The translations under genes were made by a program, and so were the position numbers. A stretch of DNA of 64,000 bases from assembly GCA_016946835.1 (NCBI GenBank), contig JACVTC010000023.1:1-64000 (forward strand), written 5' to 3'. The DNA comes from Neocallimastix lanati (nom. inval.). Taxonomy: Eukaryota > Neocallimastigomycota > Neocallimastigomycetes > Neocallimastigales > Neocallimastigaceae. Positions 32,566-43,360 of the stretch are shown here, in pieces. Under the pieces are notes generated by a model, which did not search any database, was not told the DNA's origin, and saw nothing but the letters and a program-made list of their open reading frames with translations. Each line of letters starts with the position of its first letter. The first letter of the stretch is position 1.

Positions 32566-32665
32566 GAATTTCTCAATAGTGCATTTCTCAATGTGGCGTA
32601 TTATTATATGTGGCTTGTTTTTAATAATTAAATAAATAATTAATTAAATAATAAATATTTATTTT
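32566..32665. mobile_element. Half copy of the MULE-type MITE seen at 4205-4505
   Basis: GCATTTCTCAATGTGGCGTA followed by TATGTGGCTTGTTTTTAATAA matches the left end of the element at 4205. No right end was found. Confidence 0.6.
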
Positions 32666-32857
32666 TAATTGATTTATTTCACCTGCTGCTTTGAAATTAG
32701 AATTTAAGTTTTTTAAATGATTAAGTAAATTAAAGTATTAGTTGTAATCAATGGTTTTAGAGGTATCAACAATAATTTTAGTTAAGTCTAATATATTTCA
32801 AAAATATTTATTTTTAATATTTTATAAGCTTAAAAATTATTATGAAATGATGTTTTA

Positions 32858-32890
<33 letters not shown>

Positions 32891-33499
32891 AGGAAAAAGT
32901 GTTAAAAAACTATGAATTAATCGTATAATTGTATATGGTAAAATTTCAGATATTTTATATAAAAATTAAATGAAATATAGAAATATCAATTTTTTAAAAA
33001 AAGAAATAATATACTTTATTATAAATTTAAAAAGATAAATATAAAAAAAATTTAATATTTTTATGAATAATAACTTAAAAACTTTTATATTAACATTTCT
33101 TATATGAAATACGATATACTAATAAAAATAATAATATATTTATATATATAATTATATAAATCAAAGAATAGTATATTCTTAAAAGATTATTATTAGTATA
33201 TTATATTTTTAAAATGAAAGAATATATCATATTTAAGGATAGGTATTATATTTAACATTATATTATTAGATATAATAATATTAATAAATAAGTAAAATAA
33301 AGTGGAAAATGAATAGAGGGTTTATAATAAAATAAAATTTCATCAATTATTAATATTCAAATATTCAATTTTAAATATATAAATAAGTAAATTAATAATT
33401 AATATAAATATAAAAAACTTCTAAATGAAATTTTTTCTTCAAAATTATGACATAATAAATATTAATTTAATCCATGATTTTTAGTAAAATCGTAAATAC

Positions 33500-33615
33500 T
33501 AAAAAAAAAAAAATTATGATAATAATAATAATTATAATAAAAAAAAATTATGATAATAATAATAATTATAATAAAAAAAAATTATGATAATAATAATAAT
33601 TATAATAAAAAAAAA
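33500..33615. repeat. ~36-bp tandem repeat, three copies
   Basis: A-tract plus ATTATGATAATAATAATAAT, followed by TATAAT, occurs three times. It occupies the place where the first duplicate has a hairpin. Confidence 0.85.
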
Positions 33616-34440
33616 GTTAATTTATAATAATTTAAAAACCAAGAATTTAAGTTAAAAATATAAATATTAATATAAATAAATAAATATACATATAAATAAT
33701 AATTATAATTAAAAAAATAAATTAAAAAGTTTCAGATGAAATATATGATTTGACGAATTAAAATTCAGAAAAGATTGATGTAAAAGTATGATGAAGACAT
33801 GGTTTATTAATAATATAATTGAAAATTAATAAAAAAAATTAACATACTAATAAAAGAATAATTAAAATTTTTTTAATATATTTAAATTTTTTAGTACATA
33901 TGTAATGAATTGCGGTATATTTGGAACTAATATAAAAATAGAGAGGTAACCAATAAAGACTCAAATTAGAATTAATTAGAGAAATAAAATAATATTAATT
34001 AGGTTTATATATTAATACAATAATAACAAAAATTAAAAAAAAAAAAAATTAATAATAAAAATGTTTAAAAACTAATAATAAATGTTTATATTTTAATATA
34101 ATTTTTGAATTTTGATTCAAATAATTATCGTTAAAAAATTATAATTAAATTTATTATACTTTTTGTATACATTTATATAATTATATATTAAATAAATATC
34201 TATAGATGGAAAATATTTCCTCATTTATTAAATAAAATATTTTAATTTATAAATTAAAAGTAATTAATTTTAATATCTTTTGTACTGGTTACATTTTTCA
34301 TAATTAATTAATGAATTAATTAATTAATTTTACATTATATTATATCATTATATATGATAAAATTTTATTAAAATGAATAAATTTTATTACATGTAAAAAA
34401 TTATATTATTTAGTTGAACATTTTGTTTTAAAAATTTGTG

Positions 34441-34449
34441 TATAAATAC
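34441..34449 (+). promoter_or_regulatory. TATA element of xylanase gene 2
   Basis: TATAAATAC 242 bp before the ATG, the same spacing as in gene 1. Confidence 0.6.
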
Positions 34450-34573
34450 TTCATTATTTACTCTATTTTATCCATCATTTACAAAGTTATTTGTATAATA
34501 GTTAAAATAAAAAAAAAAAAATAATATTTGTATATATATAAATTTTCTAATTAAAAATTTTTTTTAGACAATA

Positions 34574-34602
34574 TATTATTTAATTTCACTGGTTGAAAAA
34601 TA
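34574..34602 (+). promoter_or_regulatory. Conserved upstream box of xylanase gene 2
   Basis: TTATTTAATTTCACTGGTTG, identical to gene 1, preceded by a T-tract and TTAG. Confidence 0.55.
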
Positions 34603-34682
34603 AATAATAGATAATAAATAATATTTTTGAAATTAAATATTTTTTTATTTATATTTAATTACTGTAAATAACTTATTCAAAA

Positions 34683-36041
34683 ATGAAGTTCACTCAATTA
34701 ATTCCAGTCGCTTTATCTTTAGCTTCTACTACTCTTGCTCAAAGTTTCTGTAGTTCTGCTTCTCACTCTGGTGAAAGTGTTAAGGAAACTAGTAACAAGG
34801 TTGGTAGTATTGGAGGTGTTGGTTATGAATTATGGGCTGATAGTGGTAATAACAGTGCTACCTTCTATTCTGATGGTTCTTTCTCTTGTACTTTCCAAAG
34901 TGCTGGTGATTATTTATGTCGTAGTGGTCTTTCTTTTGATAGTACTAAGACTCCATCTCAAATTGGTCGTATGAAGGCAGATTTCAAACTTGTTAAACAA
35001 AATATTTCTAATGTCGGATATTCTTATGTTGGTGTTTATGGTTGGACTAGAGATCCACTTGTTGAATACTACATTGTTGATAACTGGCTTAGTCCATCTC
35101 CACCAGGTGATTGGGTTGGTAATAAGAAACATGGCGCTTTCACTATTGATGGAGCTCAATATACTGTTTATGAAAACACTCGTACTGGACCATCTATTGA
35201 TGGAGATACTACTTTCAAACAATACTTCAGTATTCGTCAACAAGCTCGTGATTGTGGTACTATTGATATTTCAGCACACTTTGATCAATGGGAAAAGCTT
35301 GGTATGAAGATGGGTAAATTACATGAAGCTAAAGTCTTAGGTGAAGCCGGTAATGGTAGTGGAGGTGTCAGTGGTACAGCTGATTTCCCATATGCTAAAG
35401 TTTATATTGGTGATGGTAATGGAGGAGGTGCATCTCCAGCCCCAACCCAAGAACCAGCTCCAGCTCAAGGTAATGAACAACAACAAGCTCCACCAGCACC
35501 ACAAGGAAATGATCAACAACAACAAGCTCCACCAACACCACAAGGCAATGGCCAACAACAAGCTCCACCAGCACCACAAGGAAATGAACAACAACAAGTC
35601 CCACCAGCACCACAAGGCAATGATCAACAACAACAAGCTCCACCACAACCACCACAAGGAGGTAATCCATGGGATCAAGGTAATCAAGGAGGTAATCAAT
35701 GGAATCAAGGTAATCAAGGAGGTAATCAATGGAATCAAGGTAACCAAGGTGGTAATCCATGGGATCAAGGTAATCAAGGAGGTAATCAATGGAATCAAGG
35801 TAATCAAGGTGGTAATCCATGGAATCAAGGTAATCAAGGTGGTAATCCATGGGATCAAGGTAATCAAGGTGGTAATTGGGGTGCTCCACAAAATGCCGCA
35901 GCTCCACAAAACGCTGCTGCTGGAGGTAATTGCGCTTCTATTTGGGGTCAATGCGGTGGACAAGGTTTCAATGGTCCAACTTGCTGTTCTGAAGGTACAT
36001 GTAAACAAATAAGTGAACATTTCCACCAATGTCAAAATTAA
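34683..36041 (+). CDS. GH11 endo-1,4-beta-xylanase with C-terminal CBM1 (gene 2, 452 aa)
   Basis: Same plan as gene 1: signal peptide 1-20, GH11 domain 21-243 with E128 and E221, linker, CBM1 at 416-452 with all six cysteines. The GH11 part differs from gene 1 by only a handful of residues (for example P8, S15, V46). The Pro/Gln part of the linker is shorter and irregular (~255-325; QGNDQQQQAPPTP, QGNGQQQAPPAP and similar). It is followed by a longer Trp-bearing part (~325-398) of alternating GGNPWDQGNQ and GGNQWNQGNQ units. No dockerin. Expected to be secreted and bound to cellulose while cutting xylan. Start chosen by the signal peptide and by alignment with the paralogues. Confidence 0.97.
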   Translation: MKFTQLIPVALSLASTTLAQSFCSSASHSGESVKETSNKVGSIGGVGYELWADSGNNSATFYSDGSFSCTFQSAGDYLCRSGLSFDSTKTPSQIGRMKADFKLVKQNISNVGYSYVGVYGWTRDPLVEYYIVDNWLSPSPPGDWVGNKKHGAFTIDGAQYTVYENTRTGPSIDGDTTFKQYFSIRQQARDCGTIDISAHFDQWEKLGMKMGKLHEAKVLGEAGNGSGGVSGTADFPYAKVYIGDGNGGGASPAPTQEPAPAQGNEQQQAPPAPQGNDQQQQAPPTPQGNGQQQAPPAPQGNEQQQVPPAPQGNDQQQQAPPQPPQGGNPWDQGNQGGNQWNQGNQGGNQWNQGNQGGNPWDQGNQGGNQWNQGNQGGNPWNQGNQGGNPWDQGNQGGNWGAPQNAAAPQNAAAGGNCASIWGQCGGQGFNGPTCCSEGTCKQISEHFHQCQN

Positions 36042-37341
36042 ACTTATTGAAATTCCTTTTATTATAAAAAGGAATATTTTATTTTTTTTGAATATTAAAA
36101 TTATAATATATAATTAATTGATACTTTTTAAATTTGAATATGAATATAAATATTAATATTAATGTAGATATTAATGTATATTTTATTTTACAACTAAGAA
36201 AAGTAAATTTAGAAAATATAAAATATATCAATTTTTAAGTTATTATTGAAATAAAAAAAAATAATTCAAAAAATATGTTAAAATTTGAAATGATAGAAAA
36301 TCATTATCATTAGAAAATAAATTATAATTTTTTTTTCTATTTTATTTATTTTATTTTCTTTTTTAATTTTTAATTTTAGTTTTGTTTTTATTTTTTATCT
36401 TAGTGAATTTTCTGTAATTCATACAGTTAGTAAATTAATAAATATATTTTAAATACAAATATAATTATATATGTTAAATTAATATTAGAAAGCATATATA
36501 TACATTTATATTATATTTAAGTATATTATGAGGATATTTTATAATATATTAATAAATATCTAGTTTATTAACTTTTTTTTAATTTATTATAATTTACTTA
36601 AATTAATAAATTTAATTTAAGCAAATAAATTCCGTATTTCGATAAAAACTGTTTCATGACAGCTTTTAATGTATTATTTATTATTATATGGTTTTGTCTT
36701 TTCATATAATTAAATGGAACAAAACAATACAAAAAGTATTTTTTCAAAATAGAATTCTGGCTACATTATTAAAACATTTATATAAAAAAAAAAAATTAAT
36801 ACATTTATAAATGATAAAAGAAAGAAATATATTTTATATTTAACTAATATTAATATCTTAAAATAAAAAAAAATTTTAATATATTATGGAAGATAGATAT
36901 TGAAAGAAAAAAAAACATAATTGTAAATGTATATTATATAGTAATAAACGTAATAAATATAAGATATTAAATACAAAAAAAATAAAAAAAAAAATAGATA
37001 CACAATAGAAAAATAAAAAAAAATATAAAAAATAAATAAAAAATATATGAAAAAATTAAATAAAAATAAAACAAATATTCAATAATAGTAAAATAAAGAT
37101 GTTTATTTTTTTTAAAAATAGAAAAAAATTAAAACAAATTAAATGTTTCATATAAAATATGATTCTACGAATCAAATTAAAAAAAAAAAGTTAAATATTA
37201 TTATCCAAAAGTATTAAATAAATTTTAATTAATAAATATGGTCCTATCAGTATTCCAAATAAAGATAAATTAATTATTTCATATTTATTTTAGTATTTGA
37301 TATACATATACTGTATATTATAAAAATTTAAAAAGAATGTT

Positions 37342-37372
<31 letters not shown>

Positions 37373-37783
37373 TTTATATTTTATATTATTATATTTTATT
37401 TTATTTTTATTTTTTTTTTCGATGTATGTAAATTAATTAATTATTATTTATTTTTATATAAACTATTGTTGATAATTAATTTTATATTAATAAAAAAAAA
37501 TGTCGAAAACCAATTATTTATTAGAAATCTTCATTTATTTTTAAAACGGCATCTCTTAATTTTTATATAATATAAAATTTAATTATACAAATCATTTTAA
37601 TATAATCTATTTTTTTTGCATTTTTTTTTTAATGGAAAAATTTATATTTATATTAATATCATTTTTAGTTAGAATATTAATTTTTTTTTAAATAATTATA
37701 ATTTTTAAAAATAAATTAAATTTTATACCATTATCAAATAATATATATATAATTTGGAAAAATCTATTTTGGAAAAATTTAAA
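36042..37783. other. Intergenic region between xylanase genes 2 and 3
   Basis: To ~36790 it is the duplicated 3' flank. Beyond that it is unique AT-rich DNA. A hydrophobic frame at 37337-37570 is a translated poly-T tract, not a gene. Confidence 0.6.
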
Positions 37784-37792
37784 TATAAATAC
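37784..37792 (+). promoter_or_regulatory. TATA element of xylanase gene 3
   Basis: TATAAATAC followed by TTCGTATTTTCC, 306 bp before the ATG. The longer distance is accounted for by an expanded A-tract and leader insertions. Confidence 0.55.
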
Positions 37793-37849
37793 TTCGTATT
37801 TTCCATTACATTTTATACTTTATTAAAAATTTATTTGTATATAGTCAAA

Positions 37850-37882
<33 letters not shown>

Positions 37883-37946
37883 AATGAAATAAACAACTGT
37901 ATATTTATATAAACTTTTTTAATTATAATTTTTTTTTTAGATATTG

Positions 37947-37974
37947 TATTATTTAATTTCACTGGTTGAAAAAT
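37947..37974 (+). promoter_or_regulatory. Conserved upstream box of xylanase gene 3
   Basis: TTATTTAATTTCACTGGTTG preceded by a T-tract and TTAG, as in genes 1 and 2. Confidence 0.55.
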
Positions 37975-38089
37975 AAATAATATATAATAGATAATATTTT
38001 AAATTTTAAAATTACATTAAAAAATTATTATAAAAATAAATATATACATTTTTTTTATATTTAATTACTGTAAATAAATTATTCAAAAA

Positions 38090-39901
38090 ATGAAATTCAC
38101 TCAATTAATTTCAGTTGCTTTATCTTTAGCTTCTACTACTCTTGCTCAAAGTTTCTGTAGTTCTGCTTCTCACTCTGGTCAAAGTGTTAAGGAAACTAGT
38201 AACAAGGTTGGTAGTATTGGAGGTGTTGGTTATGAATTATGGGCTGATAGTGGTAATAACAGTGCTACCTTCTATTCTGATGGTTCTTTCTCTTGTACTT
38301 TCCAAAGTGCTGGTGATTATTTATGTCGTAGTGGTCTTTCCTTTGATAGTACTAAGACTCCATCTCAAATTGGTCGTATGAAGGCAGATTTCAAACTTGT
38401 TAAACAAAATATTTCTAATGTCGGATATTCTTATGTTGGTGTTTATGGTTGGACTAGAGATCCACTTGTTGAATACTACATTGTTGATAATTGGCTTAGT
38501 CCATCTCCACCAGGTGATTGGGTTGGTAATAAGAAACATGGCGCTTTCACTATTGATGGAGCTCAATATACTGTTTATGAAAACACTCGTACTGGACCAT
38601 CTATTGATGGAGATACTACTTTCAAACAATACTTCAGTATTCGTCAACAAGCTCGTGACTGTGGTACTATTGATATTTCAGCACACTTTGACCAATGGGA
38701 AAAACTTGGTATGAAAATGGGTAAATTACATGAAGCTAAAGTCTTGGGTGAAGCTGGTAATGGTAGTGGAGGTGTCAGTGGTACCGCTGATTTCCCATAT
38801 GCTAAAGTTTATATTGGTGATGGTAATGGAGGAGGTGCAGAAGAAGCAGCCACAGATCCAGCTCAAGGTAATGACCAAGAACAGGTCCCACCACCACAAG
38901 GAAATGACCAACAACAAGCCCCACCACAACCACCACAAGGTAATGACCAACAACAAGTCCCACCACAACCACCACAAGGTAATGACCAACAACAAGTCCC
39001 ACCACAACCACCACAAGGTAATGACCAACAACAAGTCCCACCACAACCACCACAAGGTAATGATCAACAACAAGTCCCACCACAACCACCACAAGGTAAT
39101 GACCAACAACAAGTCCCACCACAACCACAAGGTAATGACCAACAACAAGTCCCACCACAACCACCACAAGGTAATGACCAACAACAAGTCCCACCACAAC
39201 CACCACAAGGTAATGACCAACAACAACAAGCTCCTCAACCACCACAAGGTAATGACCAACAACAAGTCCCACCACAACCACCACAAGGTAATGACCAACA
39301 ACAAGTCCCACCACAACCACCACAAGGTAATGATCAACAACAAGTCCCACCACAACCACCACAAGGTAATGACCAACAACAAGTCCCACCACAACCACAA
39401 GGTAATGACCAACAACAAGTCCCACCACAACCACCACAAGGTAATGACCAACAACAAGTCCCACCACAACCACCACAAGGTAATGACCAACAACAACAAG
39501 CTCCTCAACCACCACAAGGTAATGACCAACAACAAGCTCCACCACAACCACCACAAGGTAATGAGCAACAACAAGTCCCACCACAACCACCACAAGGTAA
39601 TGACCAACAACAAGCTCCACCACAACCACCACAAGGTAATGATCAACAACAACAAGCTCCTCAACCACCACAAGGTAATGACCAACAACAAGTCCCACCA
39701 CAACCACCACAAGGTAATGACCAACAACAAGTCCCATCACAACCACCACAAGGAAATGACCAACAACAAGCTCCTACAGCTGGTGATAATTATGCTTCCA
39801 TTTGGGATCAATGTGGTGGACAAGGTTTCAATGGTCCAACTTGTTGTTCTGAAGGTACTTGTAAGCAAGTTAGTGAATATTTCCACCAATGCCAAAATTA
39901 A
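38090..39901 (+). CDS. GH11 endo-1,4-beta-xylanase with atypical CBM1 (gene 3, 603 aa)
   Basis: Signal peptide 1-20 and GH11 domain 21-243 with E128 and E221, as in the paralogues. The linker (~250-566) is the longest of the four and consists only of Pro/Gln units, mostly QGNDQQQVPPQPP. The Trp-bearing GGNPWDQGNQ part is absent. The CBM1 (567-603) differs from the others at three places: Y568 instead of the first cysteine, WDQC instead of WGQC, and EYFHQC instead of EHFHQC. Five cysteines remain, so one disulfide of the six-cysteine form cannot form, while the extra Tyr gives a more classical aromatic binding face. Likely secreted and active on xylan; cellulose affinity may differ. Confidence 0.96.
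   Translation: MKFTQLISVALSLASTTLAQSFCSSASHSGQSVKETSNKVGSIGGVGYELWADSGNNSATFYSDGSFSCTFQSAGDYLCRSGLSFDSTKTPSQIGRMKADFKLVKQNISNVGYSYVGVYGWTRDPLVEYYIVDNWLSPSPPGDWVGNKKHGAFTIDGAQYTVYENTRTGPSIDGDTTFKQYFSIRQQARDCGTIDISAHFDQWEKLGMKMGKLHEAKVLGEAGNGSGGVSGTADFPYAKVYIGDGNGGGAEEAATDPAQGNDQEQVPPPQGNDQQQAPPQPPQGNDQQQVPPQPPQGNDQQQVPPQPPQGNDQQQVPPQPPQGNDQQQVPPQPPQGNDQQQVPPQPQGNDQQQVPPQPPQGNDQQQVPPQPPQGNDQQQQAPQPPQGNDQQQVPPQPPQGNDQQQVPPQPPQGNDQQQVPPQPPQGNDQQQVPPQPQGNDQQQVPPQPPQGNDQQQVPPQPPQGNDQQQQAPQPPQGNDQQQAPPQPPQGNEQQQVPPQPPQGNDQQQAPPQPPQGNDQQQQAPQPPQGNDQQQVPPQPPQGNDQQQVPSQPPQGNDQQQAPTAGDNYASIWDQCGGQGFNGPTCCSEGTCKQVSEYFHQCQN
38890..39770 (+). repeat. 39-bp coding minisatellite with 270-bp higher-order unit (gene 3 linker)
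   Basis: Units of ~39 bp (QGNDQQQVPPQPP) are themselves arranged in a block containing one short VPPQP unit and one QQQQAPQPP unit. This block recurs 270 bp apart (TGATCAAC at 39061 and 39331), so a duplication of seven units occurred within the gene. Confidence 0.85.
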
Positions 39902-40625
39902 TTAAAAATTTAAAGTAGTTTAAAGTATTTCTTTTTTTTTTAAAAAAATAAAATTGTAATATATTATTAATTATTATTTGAAAAATAAGAATATAATTGT
40001 AATTTTGTATTTCTTTCTAAAATAAAGATGTAAAAATTTATTTATTAAATTTTAATTTTATATTTAACAGAATAAATATATAAATATTTAATTAAAAATA
40101 GAAAAAGTATTATTAAATTTAAAATTAGATTGAAGATTTTTTTTAAAATGTTTAAATTATGTATAAAATAACTATTTATATTAATGAATTAATAAATATA
40201 TTTATATATTAAAAAAATATTTAATTTCTTTAATCAATTGTATTGTTAATTTAGTGTTATTACTTATTTGAATCCTTTTTTATTTAATGATTTAAATAAT
40301 ATTAATAAATTTAAAGTAAATTACGTATTTAATAATTTATTATTATTATTTTAATAGTTAATATCAGTTTTTATTATTTTTTATAAATAAAAATTAAATA
40401 GAACTAAAAAAAAAAAAAAAAAAAAAAGAAAAAAAAAATCAAAAGTCAATTTTCTCATAATATAATTATCATTATATTATGGATACATTAATAGATTATG
40501 AAGGATGAAATCCTTCTTAATCTTATGTTTGTATTATTTAATAAGTAATATTCTATTGATAATACAAATTAAAAAAAGTTAAATCGAAAAATTGGAAATG
40601 TATTAAAATTAAAGATACTTAATTT
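39902..40625. other. 3' flank of gene 3, duplicated downstream
   Basis: Non-coding. It recurs with divergence at about 41100-41830 behind the broken fifth copy (shared TTATCATTATATTATGGATA and ATGAAGGATGAAA(T/C)CCTTCT). Confidence 0.65.
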
Positions 40626-40626
40626 A

Positions 40627-40760
40627 CATTTTTAGACCTTAAAAAAGAGTATGACTCAGTTCCCATTTATAATGTATTAATGAAGATTTTTCACTTAGGT
40701 ATTAGAGATAAGTTCTATAAATTTATTGAAAGCCTATACTTATCTTCCATATATAATATT
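40627..40760 (+). pseudogene. LINE (non-LTR) reverse transcriptase fragment
   Basis: Reads FLDLKKEYDSVPIYNVLMKI then FHLGIRDKFYKFIESLY. The DLKKxYDSVP motif is the palm A region of non-LTR reverse transcriptases. Only ~45 residues remain. A second, worse copy at about 42140-42215 follows the same flank, so the fragment was duplicated along with the xylanase 3' end. Confidence 0.8.
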
Positions 40761-40861
40761 ATTAATAATAGCAATAGAAATAATTTTGCTAATAATAGTA
40801 GTAGTATTGATAGTGAAAATAGGAATATTAATATTAGTGATAGTGAAAATAATAATATCAT

Positions 40862-41104
40862 TACTCCTCAACCACCACAAGGAAATGATCAACAACAAGC
40901 TCCTCAACCACCACAAGGTAATGACCAACAACAAGCTCCACCACAACCACCACAAGGTAATAATCAACAACAAGCTCCTCCAGCCGGTGATAATTGTGCT
41001 TCAATTTGGGGTCAATGTGGTGGATAAGGTTTCAATGGTCCAACTTGTTGTTCTGAAGGTACTTGTAAACAGGTTAATGAGTATTTCCACCAATGTTAAA
41101 ATTA
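40862..41104 (+). pseudogene. Broken fifth xylanase copy: linker end plus CBM1 only
   Basis: Starts in-frame after the LINE fragment within frame 40680-41027. It has about three linker units (PQPPQGNDQQQAP) followed by CBM1. The CBM1 is interrupted after GQCGG by TAA (41025-41027; CAA in the others), and a second CAA-to-TAA change removes the penultimate Gln. No signal peptide or GH11 domain is present. The linker lacks the Trp module and the CBM1 has EYFH, so it descends from gene 3. An Asn/Ser-rich stretch (40760-40860) joins the two halves. It cannot encode a complete CBM1. Confidence 0.85.
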
Positions 41105-41600
41105 AATTAATTAAAAATTTAAAGTAATTTAAAGTATTTCTTATTTTTTTAAAAGTAAAATTGTAATATATTATTAATTTTTATTTGAAAAATATAAATA
41201 TAATTGTAATTTTATATTTATTTCTAAAATAAAAATATAAATTTTATTTATTAAATTTTAATTTTATATTTATTAGAATAATTATTTTAAATATATAAAT
41301 ACATATTGAAAAATAGAAAAAGTATTATTAAATTTAAAATTTAAGTTTTTTTTTTTATTAAAATATTTAAATTATATATTAAATAAATATTTATATAAAT
41401 AAAATAATAAATATTTAATTTCTTTAATTAATTACTGTATTAATTTAGTGTTATTGTTCAATTGAATCCTTTTTTATTTAATGATATAAATTATATTTAT
41501 AAATTTAAAGTAAAATACATATTTAATAATTTATTATTATTTTTTTTAATAGTTAATCTCGATTTTTATTATTTTTTTAAAAATAAGAATTAAATAAAGC

Positions 41601-41674
<74 letters not shown>

Positions 41675-43098
41675 AATTTTTCATAATAAAATTATCATTA
41701 TATTATGGATATATTAATAGATCATGAAGGATGAAACCCTTCTTAATCTTAGGTTTGAAATTTTTAATAAGTAATATGCTATTGAAAATAGAAATTAAAA
41801 AAATGAAATAGATAATTGATATTTAGATATTATTTATTAAATAAAATACACTTTAAGAAAATAATAAAAAAAAAAAACATAAAATAAATTATAAAAAATG
41901 GTATAAAAAAAAATTAAATTAAAATTTTAATATGTAATTTAAACTAAAAAAAAAAAAAATAAGTAATTATTCACAATTAATTAATGAAAAACACTAAATA
42001 TATAATAAAAATAATAAAAATTCCCTAATGATATTAATTGTTTTTCCAGGTCCATTGAGGGTTAATGGAAAAGGAATAGCCTATATCAAGTGTACTAAAT
42101 ACAGTTTTCTGTAATTCTGATGATAATTGATTTTGTAACCGAGAAAAGGCGTATGACTCAGTTCCAATATATAATGTATCAAATGAAAATTCATTACTTA
42201 GGTATCAGAGGTAAACAAAAAAATGTATGGTTATGAAATAAATAAAGTCTTGTAAAAATATTTTTTTATTGCTATTAAAAGGTTCATTTTTGTTATTATA
42301 TTGAAAAAAATTGTTTTTTTTTTAATTAATTTACTTTTTTAAATATATAATCAAAATGATATATATATATATTTTATAAATATAATTTATCCTATAAAAT
42401 TATAAAAATTATGATATAATAGTAAAATGATAATAAAATGATAGATATGTTATAAAAGCATTATAAATTAAAAAAAAAAATAAAGCTTTTTAAAAGATTC
42501 ATAAAAAAATCATAAATCAACACATAATAATAATAATAAATATTTGACAATAATGAATAAATTAATAATTAATAAACATAATCTCCCAATATTCCAAGAA
42601 AAAACAAACTTAAACCAATAAGAAAAAAAAATAAAATAAAATTTTAAACCAATAAGAAAAAAATAATAAAATTAAATTTTAAAAAGGTATAAAAAAATTA
42701 TTTTGTATTTTATTTTTTTAATTTAAATATGTATGGTATATATTTAAAATGAGAAGTTTCTTTTTGATAATGGATATAATGATAATGATATAAATTAATA
42801 ATATTACTATTAATTAAAAAAAATAATAAAAATTAATTCATTTTTATATTAACATATTAACATTTCTGGTAATTAATTTATTATTAAATAAAAAAGTCCA
42901 ATTATTTATTAAAAATTTTATGTAAAAACATTATATCCAATTTTTATATAATAACAATATTTATATTTATATTAAAATTATATTTAATTTTTTAATTTCA
43001 ATTTTACTAAATAATCTTATTTATAATAAATAAATTATTTTAATTTTATTAAATTATTCAAAAAATTCGGTAAAAATTTATTATAGTAAAATTTTTAG
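41105..43098. other. AT-rich region with duplicated flank and a second LINE scrap
   Basis: About 41105-41830 repeats the 3' flank of gene 3. A very long A-tract lies at ~41604-41670. EKAYDSVPIYNV at about 42145-42180 is a LINE RT scrap. The rest is non-coding. Confidence 0.6.
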
Positions 43099-43107
43099 TA
43101 TAAATAC
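43099..43107 (+). promoter_or_regulatory. TATA element of xylanase gene 4
   Basis: TATAAATAC followed by TTCATTATTTTC, 262 bp before the ATG. Confidence 0.55.
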
Positions 43108-43217
43108 TTCATTATTTTCTTTATACTTTTTAAAAAATAACTAATTTGTATAATAGTTAAATAAAACAAATATTGTATATATAAATATTTTAATTGTATA
43201 AGAAATTTTATATATTG

Positions 43218-43245
43218 TATTATTTAATTTTACTGGTTGAAAAAT
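43218..43245 (+). promoter_or_regulatory. Conserved upstream box of xylanase gene 4
   Basis: TTATTTAATTTTACTGGTTG, one base different from the other three copies. The T-tract and TTAG are absent here. Confidence 0.5.
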
Positions 43246-43360
43246 ATATAATATCTAATTAATAATATTACGATTAAATTTAAAACAAATAATTATTTTA
43301 AAAATCTTTTTTTTTTTTTTTTTTATTTCTGTCTAATTACTGTAAATAAATTATTCTAAA

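Larger units (their letters stand above)
32855..36790 (+). repeat. Segmental duplication, copy 2 (xylanase gene 2 unit)
   Basis: Counterpart of 26265-31770. Non-coding parts are AT-rich and diverged by small insertions and deletions, while the gene body is nearly identical. Confidence 0.75.

Noticed and set aside
37337-37570. 77-aa Phe-rich frame upstream of gene 3
   Set aside because: A translated poly-T tract.
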